Shown: positions 26,112-36,001, numbered from the stretch's first letter. The stretch is DNA of 64,000 nucleotides from Empedobacter brevis_A (GCF_965118635.1 NZ_CBCPHV010000009.1:28197-92196); one strand, 5' to 3'. A program made the numbers and translations. Notes: generated from the letters alone by a model not told the origin.

Positions 26112-27461
26112 TTATATTCCTTGAGCAATCATAGTATCTGCAACTTTTACGAAGCCAGCTATATTAGCACCTTTGTAATAATTTATATTTTCTTGAAATT
26201 GACTTTCTCCATATTTTTTACATTGATGATGAATTTTAATCATAATTTCTTTTAATCGATAATCTACTTTTTCTCTATCCCAATTTTGACGAATCGAATT
26301 TTGAGACATTTCCAATCCAGAAGTTGCAACACCACCTGCATTAGCAGCTTTTCCAGGTCCATATAAAACATGATGATCCAAGAAATAATGAACAGCTTCT
26401 GGCGTCGTTGGCATATTTGCACCTTCGGCAACCAATTTACAACCATTGAGATGTAAAGTTTGTGCATCATCTAAATCCAATTCGTTTTGTGTTGCACATG
26501 GCAAAGCTATATCGCAAGGAACTTTCCAAGGTTTTTGTTCAGAGAAAAATTTCGCATTTGGATAATAATCTACATATTTTGAAATTCTTTCATAATCTTC
26601 ATTCTTAATTTTGAAAATAACTTTTAGTTTTTCTGTATCAAAACCATCTTCATCATAGATATATCCAGAAGAATCAGAAAGTGTAACCACTTTTGCACCC
26701 ATTTCCAGAGATTTTTCAGCAGCATATTGCGCAACATTTCCAGAGCCAGAAATGGTAATTGTTTTATCTTTTAATGTTTCTTTTTTTTCGGCTAACATAC
26801 ATTCTACAAAATATAATAATCCGTAACCAGTTGCTTCAGGGCGAATCAATGAACCACCATATTCTAATCCTTTTCCAGTTAAAACACCTGTAAATTCATT
26901 TCGCATGCGTTTATATTGGCCAAATAAATAACCGATTTCTCTTCCTCCAACTCCGATATCTCCAGCGGGAACATCGACATCTGCACCAATATGACGTGAT
27001 AATTCAGTCATAAAAGATTGGCAGAAACGCATAATTTCCATGTCTGATTTTCCTTTTGGATCAAAATCAGAACCTCCTTTTCCGCCGCCCAAAGGCAATG
27101 TTGTCAAACTATTTTTGAATACTTGTTCAAAAGCTAAGAATTTAAGAATTGATAAATTAACAGATGGATGAAAGCGCAATCCGCCTTTGTAAGGACCAAT
27201 CGCAGAATTCATTTGTACACGATAACCTTTGTTGATTTGGATTTCACCTTTATCATCTACCCAAGTTACCCTAAACTGAATAATACGTTCTGGTTCTGCA
27301 ATTCTTTCAAGAATTTTGAATTTCTTGTATTTTGGATTTTCTTCTATAAATGGTAAAATGGTTTCGGAAACTTCTTCAACTGCTTGTAAAAATTCTTTTT
27401 CGTTTGGGTTTTTTGATTTAATTCTTTGAATGAATTTTTCTGAGTAAAATAAAGTATCCAT
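26112..27461 (-). CDS. gdhA: NADP-specific glutamate dehydrogenase
   Basis: Aminates 2-oxoglutarate to glutamate. The 449-residue protein is of the hexameric GdhA type. KGGLRFHPSVN and LPLGGGKGGSDFDPKGKSD contain the substrate and catalytic Lys residues; GSGNVAQYAAEKSLEMGAKVVTLSDSSG is the dinucleotide fold, with Ser after the second strand as expected for NADP. The closing NAGGVATSGLEMSQNS motif is intact. It is monocistronic on the minus strand. The 188-bp stretch beyond its 3' end shows nothing clear. Confidence 0.96.
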   Translation of the reverse strand: MDTLFYSEKFIQRIKSKNPNEKEFLQAVEEVSETILPFIEENPKYKKFKILERIAEPERIIQFRVTWVDDKGEIQINKGYRVQMNSAIGPYKGGLRFHPSVNLSILKFLAFEQVFKNSLTTLPLGGGKGGSDFDPKGKSDMEIMRFCQSFMTELSRHIGADVDVPAGDIGVGGREIGYLFGQYKRMRNEFTGVLTGKGLEYGGSLIRPEATGYGLLYFVECMLAEKKETLKDKTITISGSGNVAQYAAEKSLEMGAKVVTLSDSSGYIYDEDGFDTEKLKVIFKIKNEDYERISKYVDYYPNAKFFSEQKPWKVPCDIALPCATQNELDLDDAQTLHLNGCKLVAEGANMPTTPEAVHYFLDHHVLYGPGKAANAGGVATSGLEMSQNSIRQNWDREKVDYRLKEIMIKIHHQCKKYGESQFQENINYYKGANIAGFVKVADTMIAQGI

Positions 27462-27600
27462 GTTATTTGTGTTTAATTATTAATAAAATTACAATTGTTA
27501 ATAATTTATATCATGCATTTTGTAAAATAAACTTTTAATATTTATAAAGTTGATAATTTTAATTACTCAATATTTGTAGGTTGATAATTTTAGAAACAAA

Positions 27601-27625
27601 AAAAGCAGGAAATTTTCCTGCTTAA
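27601..27625 (-). terminator. Terminator after the DUF937 gene (minus strand)
   Basis: AAGCAGGAAA / TTTCCTGCTT stem; on the minus strand it is followed by a run of seven or more T. Confidence 0.8.
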
Positions 27626-27660
27626 TAAATTTTGTATTTTTATTCAATTTAAGACAAGAT

Positions 27661-28242
27661 CTATTTTTTGAAGAATCCTCCTAATAATCCCATTGCATCG
27701 CTAAGTCCTAATTTTCCGTTGCCATCTTGATCTAATAATTTCTCAAAACCACCTAAATTAATTCCTTCTTTTGCTGATGTTCCGCTAACTAAACCTCCTA
27801 ATAATCCTGTAATTCCATTAGAATCTAAACTTTCAGATTGTTTTTGTTTTCCCAAATATGCCATTACAATAGGAGCAACTAAAGCTAATATTTGTGTTAC
27901 TTGTTGCATGTTTAGACCAGATTCTTGAGAAATGGCAGCCTCTACATTCTGTTGTTTATTTCCTAAAATATGACCTAAAATACCTAAACCATCTTGTTGA
28001 TTTCCTCCTTTCCCTAAGAAACCAGAAAGGTCATCTAGAATACTTCCGTTATGTTGATTTAATGCGTTTGAAATATTTTCTGCTCCTCCATTTTGAGCAT
28101 TTTTATTTAATGCTGATAATAAAAAAGGAACCGCTGCAGCAACTGCTGTTTGTGCTTGAGATTCATTAATACCTAATTGTTTTGCGGCAGAACCAACTAC
28201 TTGTTGACCAATAGCTCCCTGAATTAAATTTGTAAAGTCCAT
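27661..28242 (-). CDS. DUF937 protein with an EF-hand-like C-terminal loop
   Basis: 193 residues, no signal peptide. It begins with the DUF937 pattern (MDFTNLIQGAIGQQVVGSAAKQLGINESQAQTAVAAAVPFLLSALNKNAQ) and continues with helical hydrophobic segments (VTQILALVAPIVMAYLGKQ). Near the C-terminus lies DQDGNGKLGLSD, which has the Asp-x-Asp-x-Asn-Gly spacing of an EF-hand or dockerin calcium loop, followed by AMGLLGGFFKK. The family has no assigned function. It is monocistronic. Confidence 0.78.
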   Translation of the reverse strand: MDFTNLIQGAIGQQVVGSAAKQLGINESQAQTAVAAAVPFLLSALNKNAQNGGAENISNALNQHNGSILDDLSGFLGKGGNQQDGLGILGHILGNKQQNVEAAISQESGLNMQQVTQILALVAPIVMAYLGKQKQSESLDSNGITGLLGGLVSGTSAKEGINLGGFEKLLDQDGNGKLGLSDAMGLLGGFFKK

Positions 28243-28322
28243 AAGTTTATATTATTTAATCAAATATAAATATATTTAACAGATTAATTTGGATTAATAT
28301 TTCGAGAGCTACAAAGTATTTC

Positions 28323-28330
28323 TATTTTTG
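28323..28330 (+). promoter_or_regulatory. -7 promoter element before the SRPBCC-GyrI gene
   Basis: TATTTTTG fits TAnnTTTG and lies 17 bases before the ATG at 28348. No well-spaced TTG is seen upstream. Confidence 0.45.
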
Positions 28331-28347
28331 TAAAATCAATTTTATAA

Positions 28348-29385
28348 ATGAAACAAATAAATCTTTTTTTAGTCATCATAATTGCAATTTTAGCATTATT
28401 GCCAATGGTTTTACCAGATCGTTTCGACGAAGAAATACAGTATGAATTTGACGCGCCTGTTGGTTTGGTATACGACGAATTTTATAATTTTCGTCAATTC
28501 TCCAAATGGGAACAATTTACAGCTTCAGATTCTTTAATAATCAAAAAGTTTTCGAATACAAAAGAAGAAGATGAAAATTACATGATTTGGGATTCTGAAG
28601 ATGCTTCGATTGCTTCTGGAAAAGTAACGATTGATAATTTTTCGATTAACCGATTTGTTAATTATACGATAAAGTATGATGGTTGGGAAAAATTGGATAG
28701 TTTAAATGTAAAATTTGAACAACAAGATAATGGTAAAACAACGACTAAATTAAATTATCTAAGTCAAGAAATCCCTTATTTCTATCGTTATTTTGCTTTC
28801 TTCAAAAATCCAAAATCCAAATTCGAAGAATCTTTAGATTATTTGAATAAACAAGTAAAATTAAGATTGGATAAAGATCAAAAAGAAGGTCGTTTAAATT
28901 ATGGTGAATACAGAATTGTAGAATTGGATCGAATAAATTTATTAGCAATTCGTAAACAATCAAGTTTATCTGAGAAAGATGTGATGGATAAAGTAGATGG
29001 AGCTTTTGAAGTTATTTATAAAGCATTGATGAACAAAGAAGAAGGTGGATTTGATTTCGATTTAGGTTTTCCATACATTTATTTTACTGATTTTAATAAA
29101 GAAAAAGATCAAGCAACATTTTTTGCAGGAATACAATTAATCGAAGATTTACCTTTGCAAAAGGAAATGAAAAAAGTAGTTATTCCTGGAGGAAATTATT
29201 TATTAACATTACATTTTGGTCCACATTCTAAGCATAATCAAACAATCGAAAAGATGAAAAATTATGCGAAATCTAAAAAACTAGAATTAGGCACAAAGCA
29301 ATTAGAAATTATGCTAAATGATCCAAAAGAAACAGATAGTTTAAAATTAATTTCTCGAATTTATATTCCAATAAAAAAACAATAA
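28348..29385 (+). CDS. Membrane-anchored SRPBCC / GyrI-like two-domain protein
   Basis: 345 residues. An N-terminal hydrophobic helix (INLFLVIIIAILALLPMVL) acts as an anchor or uncleaved signal. Residues ~30-170 read as a START/SRPBCC domain (YEFDAPVGLVYDEFYNFRQFSKWEQFTASD ... ASGKVTIDNFSINRFVNYTIKYDGWEKLD); residues ~185-345 read as a GyrI-like effector-binding domain (YRIVELDRINLLAIRKQSSLSE ... VIPGGNYLLTLHFGPHSKHNQTIEKMKNYAKSKKLEL ... RIYIPIKK). Both folds bind small hydrophobic ligands. No function is known; it stands alone upstream of uvrA. Confidence 0.72.
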   Translation: MKQINLFLVIIIAILALLPMVLPDRFDEEIQYEFDAPVGLVYDEFYNFRQFSKWEQFTASDSLIIKKFSNTKEEDENYMIWDSEDASIASGKVTIDNFSINRFVNYTIKYDGWEKLDSLNVKFEQQDNGKTTTKLNYLSQEIPYFYRYFAFFKNPKSKFEESLDYLNKQVKLRLDKDQKEGRLNYGEYRIVELDRINLLAIRKQSSLSEKDVMDKVDGAFEVIYKALMNKEEGGFDFDLGFPYIYFTDFNKEKDQATFFAGIQLIEDLPLQKEMKKVVIPGGNYLLTLHFGPHSKHNQTIEKMKNYAKSKKLELGTKQLEIMLNDPKETDSLKLISRIYIPIKKQ

Positions 29386-29419
29386 ACACTTAATAATTAA
29401 CAATTTTTAAAGTATACTT

Positions 29420-29443
29420 AGCCACAGAAATGTGGCTTTTTTT
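29420..29443 (+). terminator. Terminator between the SRPBCC-GyrI gene and uvrA
   Basis: AGCCACA / TGTGGCT stem with a GAAA loop and seven T. The uvrA -7 box begins two bases later. Confidence 0.85.
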
Positions 29444-29444
29444 G

Positions 29445-29452
29445 TATTTTTG
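29445..29452 (+). promoter_or_regulatory. -7 promoter element for uvrA
   Basis: TATTTTTG matches TAnnTTTG and lies 20 bases before the uvrA ATG. Any -33 element must lie within the preceding terminator hairpin. Confidence 0.5.
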
Positions 29453-29471
29453 TAACTTCTTACAAACGAAC

Positions 29472-32294
29472 ATGGATAAAGATTTTATTGAAGTTTACGG
29501 TGCACGTGAACATAATCTAAAAAATATTGACGTAAAAATTCCTCGAAACGAGCTTGTCGTAATCACAGGTTTAAGTGGAAGTGGAAAATCTTCGTTAGCT
29601 TTTGATACAATTTATGCAGAAGGACAACGTCGTTACATCGAAACTTTTTCAGCTTATGCACGTCAATTTTTAGGAGGTTTGGAACGTCCAGATGTCGATA
29701 AAATTGATGGTTTGTCACCAGTTATTGCAATTGAGCAAAAAACAACCAATAAAAATCCACGTTCTACAGTTGGAACAATTACAGAGATTTATGATTTTCT
29801 TCGTTTGTTGTATGCGCGTGCTTCAACAGCATATTCTTTAGAAACGAACGAAAAAATGATTGCTTATACAGAAGATCAAATCATAGAATTGATTCGTGAG
29901 CAATATAATGGACGTAAAATTGCGATTTTAGCTCCAATAGTTCGTTCACGAAAAGGTCATTATCGAGAAGTTTTTGTAACATATTCCAAAAAAGGATTTC
30001 TTGAAATGCGTATTGATGGCAATTTGCAAGATATTACGCCTGGAATGATGTTAGATCGTTATAAAACTCATGATGTAGAATTATTGATTGATAAAATGAT
30101 TCTGAATGATAAAATAAATGATCAACGATTACGTTCGAGTATAGATCATGCGATGCAGCAAGGAAACGGAATTACAATGGTTTTGGATTATGAAACAAAC
30201 GAAACCAACTTCTTTTCTCGTTCTTTGATGTGTCCTTCAACAGGAATTTCGTATGCTTTGCCAGAACCAAACACATTTTCATTCAACTCGCCAAAAGGAG
30301 CTTGTCCTACTTGTACAGGTTTGGGAGAATTGAAAGTTGTTAATAATGAAAAATTATTTCAAGATAAAGACAAATCATTGTTTGATAATCTAGAAGAATT
30401 ATTTGAAGCTTTGAAAACTTCTTCTCGAATAGAAAAACAATTGGAAGCTATTTTTGTAAAACACAATGTTGATGAAAAAGTTGCTTTCAAAAAACTACCG
30501 AAAGCATTGATTGATGATGTAATGAATGGTTTGAAGGAAACTTTGAACGTTGATTTGAAATTTGCATCAGTCAAAAAAACATATAAAATAGATTTCGAAG
30601 GATTAAGCGAATTTCTTTCTGAAATAATGGAAGATAAAAACAATCCTTCTTCAAATTCAATCAGTAAAAAGTTTGGAAAAAAAGTTGTTTGTCCAACTTG
30701 CGAAGGAAAACGTCTAAAAAAAGAATCACTTTTCTTTCGTATTGATGATAAAAATATTGGAGAAGTTGCAGAAATGGATCTTAAATCTTTACAAAAATGG
30801 ATTGAGGAAGCTCCAGTTTCAATGACAGCAAATCAACAACAAATTGCACATGAAATTCTAAAAGAAATCTATACACGTTTATCATTTTTATTGGATGTTG
30901 GATTAGATTATTTAAGTCTTAATCGTTCTTCAAAAACACTTTCTGGAGGAGAAGCACAGCGAATTCGTTTGGCAACACAAATCGGTTCTCAGTTGGTTAA
31001 TGTTTTATATATTTTAGATGAGCCAAGCATCGGTTTGCATCAACGCGATAATGTGAGATTGATAGATTCTTTGAAAAAATTACGTGATATCGGAAATTCT
31101 GTTTTAGTTGTGGAACATGACAAAGACATGATTATGGAATCTGATTATGTAATTGATGTTGGACCAAAAGCAGGGAAAAATGGAGGTCAAATTGTTTGGG
31201 AAGGCGAACCAAAGCAAATGTTGAAATCGAATACATTAACATCAAAATACTTAAATAATCAGTTACAAATCGAAGTTCCAAAAGAGCGAAGAAAAGGAAA
31301 TGGACATGAATTAAAACTTTTTGGAGCATCTGGAAATAATTTGAAAAATGTAAATCTTACAATTCCATTAGGAGAATTGGTCGTTGTTTCAGGTGTTTCA
31401 GGTTCAGGAAAATCGACGTTGATTAATGAAACGTTGTATCGAATCTTGAATCAACATTTCTTTAGAGCAGAAAAAGATCCAATGCCTTACAAAAAAATAG
31501 AAGGTTTAGAATATTTGGATAAAGTAATCGAAGTTGATCAGTCGCCAATTGGTCGAACTCCTCGCTCGAATCCTGCAACATATACAGGAATTTTTTCTGA
31601 TATTCGTTCGTTGTTTACCAATTTACCAGAAGCAAAAATTAGAGGTTACAAACCTGGGCGTTTTTCATTTAATGTAAAAGGTGGACGTTGCGAAACATGT
31701 CAAGGAGCAGGATTACGCGTTATTGAAATGAATTTTTTACCAGATATCCATGTTGAATGTGAAACATGTAATGGAAAACGTTTTAATCGCGAAACTTTGG
31801 AAGTTCGTTACAAAGGAAAATCAATTTCGGATGTTCTAGAAATGACCGTAAATGAAGCGGTTGAATTTTTTGAAGCAATTCCTAAAATCTATCGTTATGT
31901 AAAAATGTTACAAGACGTAGGTTTAGGTTATATCACACTTGGGCAGCAATCAACAACATTGAGTGGAGGAGAAGCGCAGCGTGTGAAATTAGCAACAGAA
32001 TTAGCAAAAAAACAAACAGGAAAAACGATTTATATTCTTGATGAGCCAACAACAGGTTTACATTTCGAAGATGTAAATGTATTGATGAAAGTAATCAATA
32101 AAATTGTTGAATTTGGAAATACAGTTATCGTTATCGAACATAATTTAGACGTTATAAAATTAGCTGATTATGTAATTGATATTGGTCCAGATGGAGGGAA
32201 TAAAGGAGGGAAAATTGTTGCGGAAGGTTCGCCAGAAGAAATAATGAAAAATTCGAAAAGTGTAACAGGAAAATTCTTAAAAGGAGAACTTTAA
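29472..32294 (+). CDS. uvrA: Excinuclease ABC subunit A
   Basis: Damage-recognition ATPase of nucleotide excision repair, acting as a dimer with UvrB. The ATG at 29472 (MDKDFIEVYGAREHNLKNIDV) is the normal UvrA start, giving 940 residues; a possible ATG at 29430 lies in the promoter. Two ABC modules are present: Walker A GLSGSGKSS and GVSGSGKST, with signature LSGGEAQR in each. Zinc-finger cysteines CPTCTG, CETCQG and CETCNG are intact. It overlaps the convergent AraC gene by four bases. No anomaly. Confidence 0.97.
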   Translation: MDKDFIEVYGAREHNLKNIDVKIPRNELVVITGLSGSGKSSLAFDTIYAEGQRRYIETFSAYARQFLGGLERPDVDKIDGLSPVIAIEQKTTNKNPRSTVGTITEIYDFLRLLYARASTAYSLETNEKMIAYTEDQIIELIREQYNGRKIAILAPIVRSRKGHYREVFVTYSKKGFLEMRIDGNLQDITPGMMLDRYKTHDVELLIDKMILNDKINDQRLRSSIDHAMQQGNGITMVLDYETNETNFFSRSLMCPSTGISYALPEPNTFSFNSPKGACPTCTGLGELKVVNNEKLFQDKDKSLFDNLEELFEALKTSSRIEKQLEAIFVKHNVDEKVAFKKLPKALIDDVMNGLKETLNVDLKFASVKKTYKIDFEGLSEFLSEIMEDKNNPSSNSISKKFGKKVVCPTCEGKRLKKESLFFRIDDKNIGEVAEMDLKSLQKWIEEAPVSMTANQQQIAHEILKEIYTRLSFLLDVGLDYLSLNRSSKTLSGGEAQRIRLATQIGSQLVNVLYILDEPSIGLHQRDNVRLIDSLKKLRDIGNSVLVVEHDKDMIMESDYVIDVGPKAGKNGGQIVWEGEPKQMLKSNTLTSKYLNNQLQIEVPKERRKGNGHELKLFGASGNNLKNVNLTIPLGELVVVSGVSGSGKSTLINETLYRILNQHFFRAEKDPMPYKKIEGLEYLDKVIEVDQSPIGRTPRSNPATYTGIFSDIRSLFTNLPEAKIRGYKPGRFSFNVKGGRCETCQGAGLRVIEMNFLPDIHVECETCNGKRFNRETLEVRYKGKSISDVLEMTVNEAVEFFEAIPKIYRYVKMLQDVGLGYITLGQQSTTLSGGEAQRVKLATELAKKQTGKTIYILDEPTTGLHFEDVNVLMKVINKIVEFGNTVIVIEHNLDVIKLADYVIDIGPDGGNKGGKIVAEGSPEEIMKNSKSVTGKFLKGEL

Positions 32295-33142
32295 TTAAAC
32301 TTATTTTGTTGAATGAATTCTGAAGGTGTTTTATGTATAAACTTCTTGAATACTCGATTGAAATAAGTTACATTGTTAAAACCGCATAGATAACTACATT
32401 CAGTAACTGATTTTTCTTGAATTAAAAGAAAACATGCTTTTTCTATTCTGTAGCGATTAACAAATTCCGTAAAAGTAATTTGCGTTGCTTTCTTGAAAAA
32501 ATTACAAAATGCAGGTAATGTCAAATTTACTAATTCAGAAACATATTGAATATCAATTTCATTATGATAATTATTTTCAACGTAGGTGAAGATGGTTTGC
32601 AATCTGTTTTTGTTTTTAGAAATAATCGTATAAGGCATAATTTCTTTATTGAGTAATTTGAAATCTTTACTTTGAGAAAGAATAGATAATATTTCCAATA
32701 ATTTCAAATACCTCAAATGCCCATTACTTTCATATAAATTTATAAGATAAGGAATAATATCCTTCCTTATCTTTTTCCCAAAAAGAATCCCATATTTAGA
32801 AAGTTCCATCATTTGCTGAATATCCTTAAATTCGATTAATTCATTTGCAGATGGAATTATAGTAGCATTAAATTGTACGACATATTCTTCGTGAGGATTT
32901 GTAGAATTCAATCCAAAACCAGAATGTGGAACATTAGATCCTATCAAAACTAAATCACCATTTAAATAATTGCTTTTATGGTAACCGACATGTCTTGTGC
33001 CGTTTCCAGATTTTACACATACTAATTCTATTTCTGGATGATAATGATATTCCCAAGTTAATTCAGAAATTGGTTGATTTACATGTAAAACCCTAAAAGA
33101 AGAATCTAAATCTTTTTTAACTATTTCGTAGCTAATATTCAT
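32291..33142 (-). CDS. AraC family regulator next to the trehalose genes
   Basis: 283 residues. The N-terminal part is a cupin-type sensing domain (TWEYHYHPEIELVCVKSGNGTRHVGYHKSNYLNGDLVLIGSNVPHSGF); the C-terminal ~100 residues are the double helix-turn-helix (YVSELVNLTLPAFCNFFKKATQITFTEFVNRYRIEKACFLL ... SVTECSYLCGFNNVTYFNRVFKKFIHKTPSEF). It is divergent from the MFS-trehalase pair with a 119-bp intergenic gap, so it probably controls that pair in response to a sugar (inference). No clear operator was found in the gap. The stop overlaps the end of uvrA. Confidence 0.88.
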   Translation of the reverse strand: MNISYEIVKKDLDSSFRVLHVNQPISELTWEYHYHPEIELVCVKSGNGTRHVGYHKSNYLNGDLVLIGSNVPHSGFGLNSTNPHEEYVVQFNATIIPSANELIEFKDIQQMMELSKYGILFGKKIRKDIIPYLINLYESNGHLRYLKLLEILSILSQSKDFKLLNKEIMPYTIISKNKNRLQTIFTYVENNYHNEIDIQYVSELVNLTLPAFCNFFKKATQITFTEFVNRYRIEKACFLLIQEKSVTECSYLCGFNNVTYFNRVFKKFIHKTPSEFIQQNKFN

Positions 33143-33261
33143 TAAATTAATTTTAATAGAAACTAATTTAATTAAAATATATTAATATAGTTCAAGTATT
33201 GATTTATAATGTTAAATAATCATAAATCGAATAATTATAACTTGCCTAAAGAAATTGAAAA

Positions 33262-34488
33262 ATGAAAAACTACAATATAAAATTCGCATTATATTTAAAT
33301 TATTTAGTATTTGCAGTACTTCTCAATTCTGTAGGGACAATTATTCTTAAAGTTCAGCAGAATTTTGATATTACAAAATCACAGGCGAGCGTTTTAGAAG
33401 GTTATAAGGATTTGCCAATTGCAATTTGTTCATTTTTGGTTGCGTCTTTTTTACCAAAAATTGGAATTAAAAAATCTATGCTGATTGCTTTAGGTTTTGT
33501 TTCGGTTATGTGTTTTTTTATCACACAAGCCGACGATTTTTGGTATTTCAAATTATTATTTGCTACAATTGGAGTTTCATTTGCTTTGATTAAAATTTCT
33601 GTTTTTACATCAATAGGTTTGGTTACCAATTCCGATAAGGAGCATTCGAGCATGATGGGATTTTTGGAAGGATTTTTTATGATAGGTGTATTATTAGGAA
33701 ATCTTTTATTCAGTTTTTTTATTGATGATAATGATCCGAAATCAACATCGTGGTTACAAGTTTATTGGATATTAGGAGGATTAAGTCTTCTCTCATTTAT
33801 ATTTTTATTGTTTACAAAGCTCGATGAAAACGAAGCGAAAGTTGAAGGAAGTAACCTAACTTCTGATGTAATTAATAGCTTGAAACTTTTTAAACTTAAT
33901 AAAGTTTTACTGTTCTTAATATGTACATTTTTATTTGTTTTAGTTGAACAAAGTTTTCAAACTTGGACACCAACTTTTTATAAAGAAGTGCTTAAAGTTC
34001 CAACAAGTATGAGTGTGCAAGCAGGAGCAATTCTGGCAGGATCATTTGCTTTAGGAAGATTCCTATCAGGATTTTTTTCAAAATCATTTTCATGGATTTA
34101 CATCGTTACTTTTTGTATTGTAGGTTTTGCAATAAGTATTTTATTGGTTTTACCACTTACACATGAAAACGAAAATGTTTTGAATGCAAGTTGGCTCAAT
34201 GCTCCATTAGTAGTTTATCTATTTCCATTAATGGGAATATTTCTAGCTCCAATATATCCAAGTATTAATTCTATAATTCTCGCATCAATCCCAAAATATT
34301 TACATAGTTCAATGTCCGGATTAATCGTTGTTTTCTCAGCTATTGGAGGAACAGTTGGATCGATGTTAACAGGAAGTGTTTTTCAAAAATTTAGCGGACA
34401 ACATGCTTTTTATTTATCCTTAATACCGCTTGTGTTATTATTAGGATCAGTTTTGATGATGAATAGAATGAATAAAAAAAACAATTAA
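33262..34488 (+). CDS. MFS sugar transporter, probable trehalose importer
   Basis: 408 residues with about 12 hydrophobic segments in two six-helix halves separated by a charged loop near residue 200 (DENEAKVEGSNLTSD). It lies three bases before the trehalase gene and divergent from an AraC regulator, so trehalose or a related disaccharide is the likely substrate. No PTS or ABC components are nearby, so substrate would enter unphosphorylated, matching a cytoplasmic trehalase. Substrate assignment rests on context. Confidence 0.78.
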   Translation: MKNYNIKFALYLNYLVFAVLLNSVGTIILKVQQNFDITKSQASVLEGYKDLPIAICSFLVASFLPKIGIKKSMLIALGFVSVMCFFITQADDFWYFKLLFATIGVSFALIKISVFTSIGLVTNSDKEHSSMMGFLEGFFMIGVLLGNLLFSFFIDDNDPKSTSWLQVYWILGGLSLLSFIFLLFTKLDENEAKVEGSNLTSDVINSLKLFKLNKVLLFLICTFLFVLVEQSFQTWTPTFYKEVLKVPTSMSVQAGAILAGSFALGRFLSGFFSKSFSWIYIVTFCIVGFAISILLVLPLTHENENVLNASWLNAPLVVYLFPLMGIFLAPIYPSINSIILASIPKYLHSSMSGLIVVFSAIGGTVGSMLTGSVFQKFSGQHAFYLSLIPLVLLLGSVLMMNRMNKKNN

Positions 34489-34491
34489 TTA

Positions 34492-35985
34492 ATGAATAAG
34501 CAATTACATTTAGAAGAAATTAAAAGTCTATTTGATGAGGTTCAAAAACAGAAAATTTTTGATGATCAAAAAATGATGACAGATGCAATCCCTCGTTATT
34601 CAGTACAAGAGATTATGTCTAAATATGAAGAAGAGAAAACGAGTGAAAATTTTAATTTAAAGGAATTTGTTCTTCATTATTTTGAGTTTCCTACAACAAG
34701 TCATTCGTATAAAAAAAATGATAATCTTCTAATAGAAGATCATATTGAGAAATTGTGGGATCATTTAACAAAAACATCAAAAGAAGATCGTGGTACATTG
34801 CTTCAATTACCAAAACCTTATATAGTTCCAGGAGGTAGATTTAATGAATTTTTTTATTGGGATAGTTTCTTCGTAATGCTGGGATTAAAAGAATCTGGTA
34901 GAGTTGAAATGATGCGTAATATTGTAGACAATTGTGCTTATTTGATTAATACATTTGGTTTTGTTCCAAATGCAAATAGAACGTATTTTCTGACTAGATC
35001 TCAACCTCCATACTTTTCTTTGATGTTACAACTCTTGGCTGAAACTCTTCAAGATAATAAATTACTTATTGAGTTTTTTCCTGTTCTAGAAAAAGAATAT
35101 CATTTTTGGATGAATGGTGAGCAAGAAATTGCGAACGGGCAATCTATAAATAGAGTAGTCAAGTTAGAAGATGGAACATTATTGAATAGATACTATGATT
35201 CGAAAAATGAACCTCGTCCCGAAAGTTATTTGATCGATATAATGGATAATGAAAAATCAGATCAAAATGATTTTTATAGAAATATTCGTGCAGCTTGCGA
35301 ATCTGGTTGGGATTTTTCTAGTAGATGGTTTTCAGATCCTTTAAAGATAGAAACAATAGAAACGCTGAATATTCTTCCAGTAGATTTAAATTGTTTGTTA
35401 TGGAATACAGAAAATTTGCTTTCAGAAATTATTCAAATTATTGATAATAAATCTCCAAAGATTGAATATTATCAAGAAAGAGCGAACAAAAGAAAAACAG
35501 CAATTCAAAATTATTTTTGGAATGATGATAAAGGGATTTATGTAGATTATAATTTTTCTAAAAAATCACAAACATCCTCAGAACATGTCGGAATGTCATA
35601 TCCATTATTTTTTAAACTAGCAGAAAGTTCTCAAGCCAATAAAGTGAAGAATTTTATTGAAAACAATATTTTATATGATGGAGGATTAGTGACAACGACA
35701 AAAGAATCTAAACAACAATGGGATTTCCCAAATGCTTGGGCGCCATTTCAATGGTTAGGTTATGAAGCATTTCAAAAATATAATCATAAAAATACATCAT
35801 TACAAATCGCAGAAAATTGGTGCAAGGTTGTAGAAAAAACGTACAATGAAACTGGAAAGCTTATGGAGAAATACAATGCTGTTGATTTAAATAGTTTAGC
35901 TGGAGGTGGAGAATATCCAAACCAAGATGGATTTGGTTGGACGAATGGTATATATTTATTCTTGAAAAATAAACTCAAAAGTTAG
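34492..35985 (+). CDS. treF: Cytoplasmic trehalase, GH37
   Basis: Hydrolyses trehalose to two glucose. The 497-residue protein has both GH37 signatures: PGGRFNEFFYWDSFF from residue 113 and QWDFPNAWAPFQW at 409-421. The expected catalytic acid Asp274 lies in SGWDFSSRW and the base Glu474 in GGGEYPNQDGFGWTNG. There is no signal peptide, so it is of the TreF rather than the periplasmic TreA type. It follows the MFS gene by three bases, forming an import-and-hydrolysis pair. Confidence 0.93.
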   Translation: MNKQLHLEEIKSLFDEVQKQKIFDDQKMMTDAIPRYSVQEIMSKYEEEKTSENFNLKEFVLHYFEFPTTSHSYKKNDNLLIEDHIEKLWDHLTKTSKEDRGTLLQLPKPYIVPGGRFNEFFYWDSFFVMLGLKESGRVEMMRNIVDNCAYLINTFGFVPNANRTYFLTRSQPPYFSLMLQLLAETLQDNKLLIEFFPVLEKEYHFWMNGEQEIANGQSINRVVKLEDGTLLNRYYDSKNEPRPESYLIDIMDNEKSDQNDFYRNIRAACESGWDFSSRWFSDPLKIETIETLNILPVDLNCLLWNTENLLSEIIQIIDNKSPKIEYYQERANKRKTAIQNYFWNDDKGIYVDYNFSKKSQTSSEHVGMSYPLFFKLAESSQANKVKNFIENNILYDGGLVTTTKESKQQWDFPNAWAPFQWLGYEAFQKYNHKNTSLQIAENWCKVVEKTYNETGKLMEKYNAVDLNSLAGGGEYPNQDGFGWTNGIYLFLKNKLKS

Positions 35986-36001
35986 AATAAATAAGAGTTA
36001 T

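Noticed and set aside
30359..30643. 94-residue ORF antisense to uvrA
   Set aside because: Inside a certain gene; no motif.
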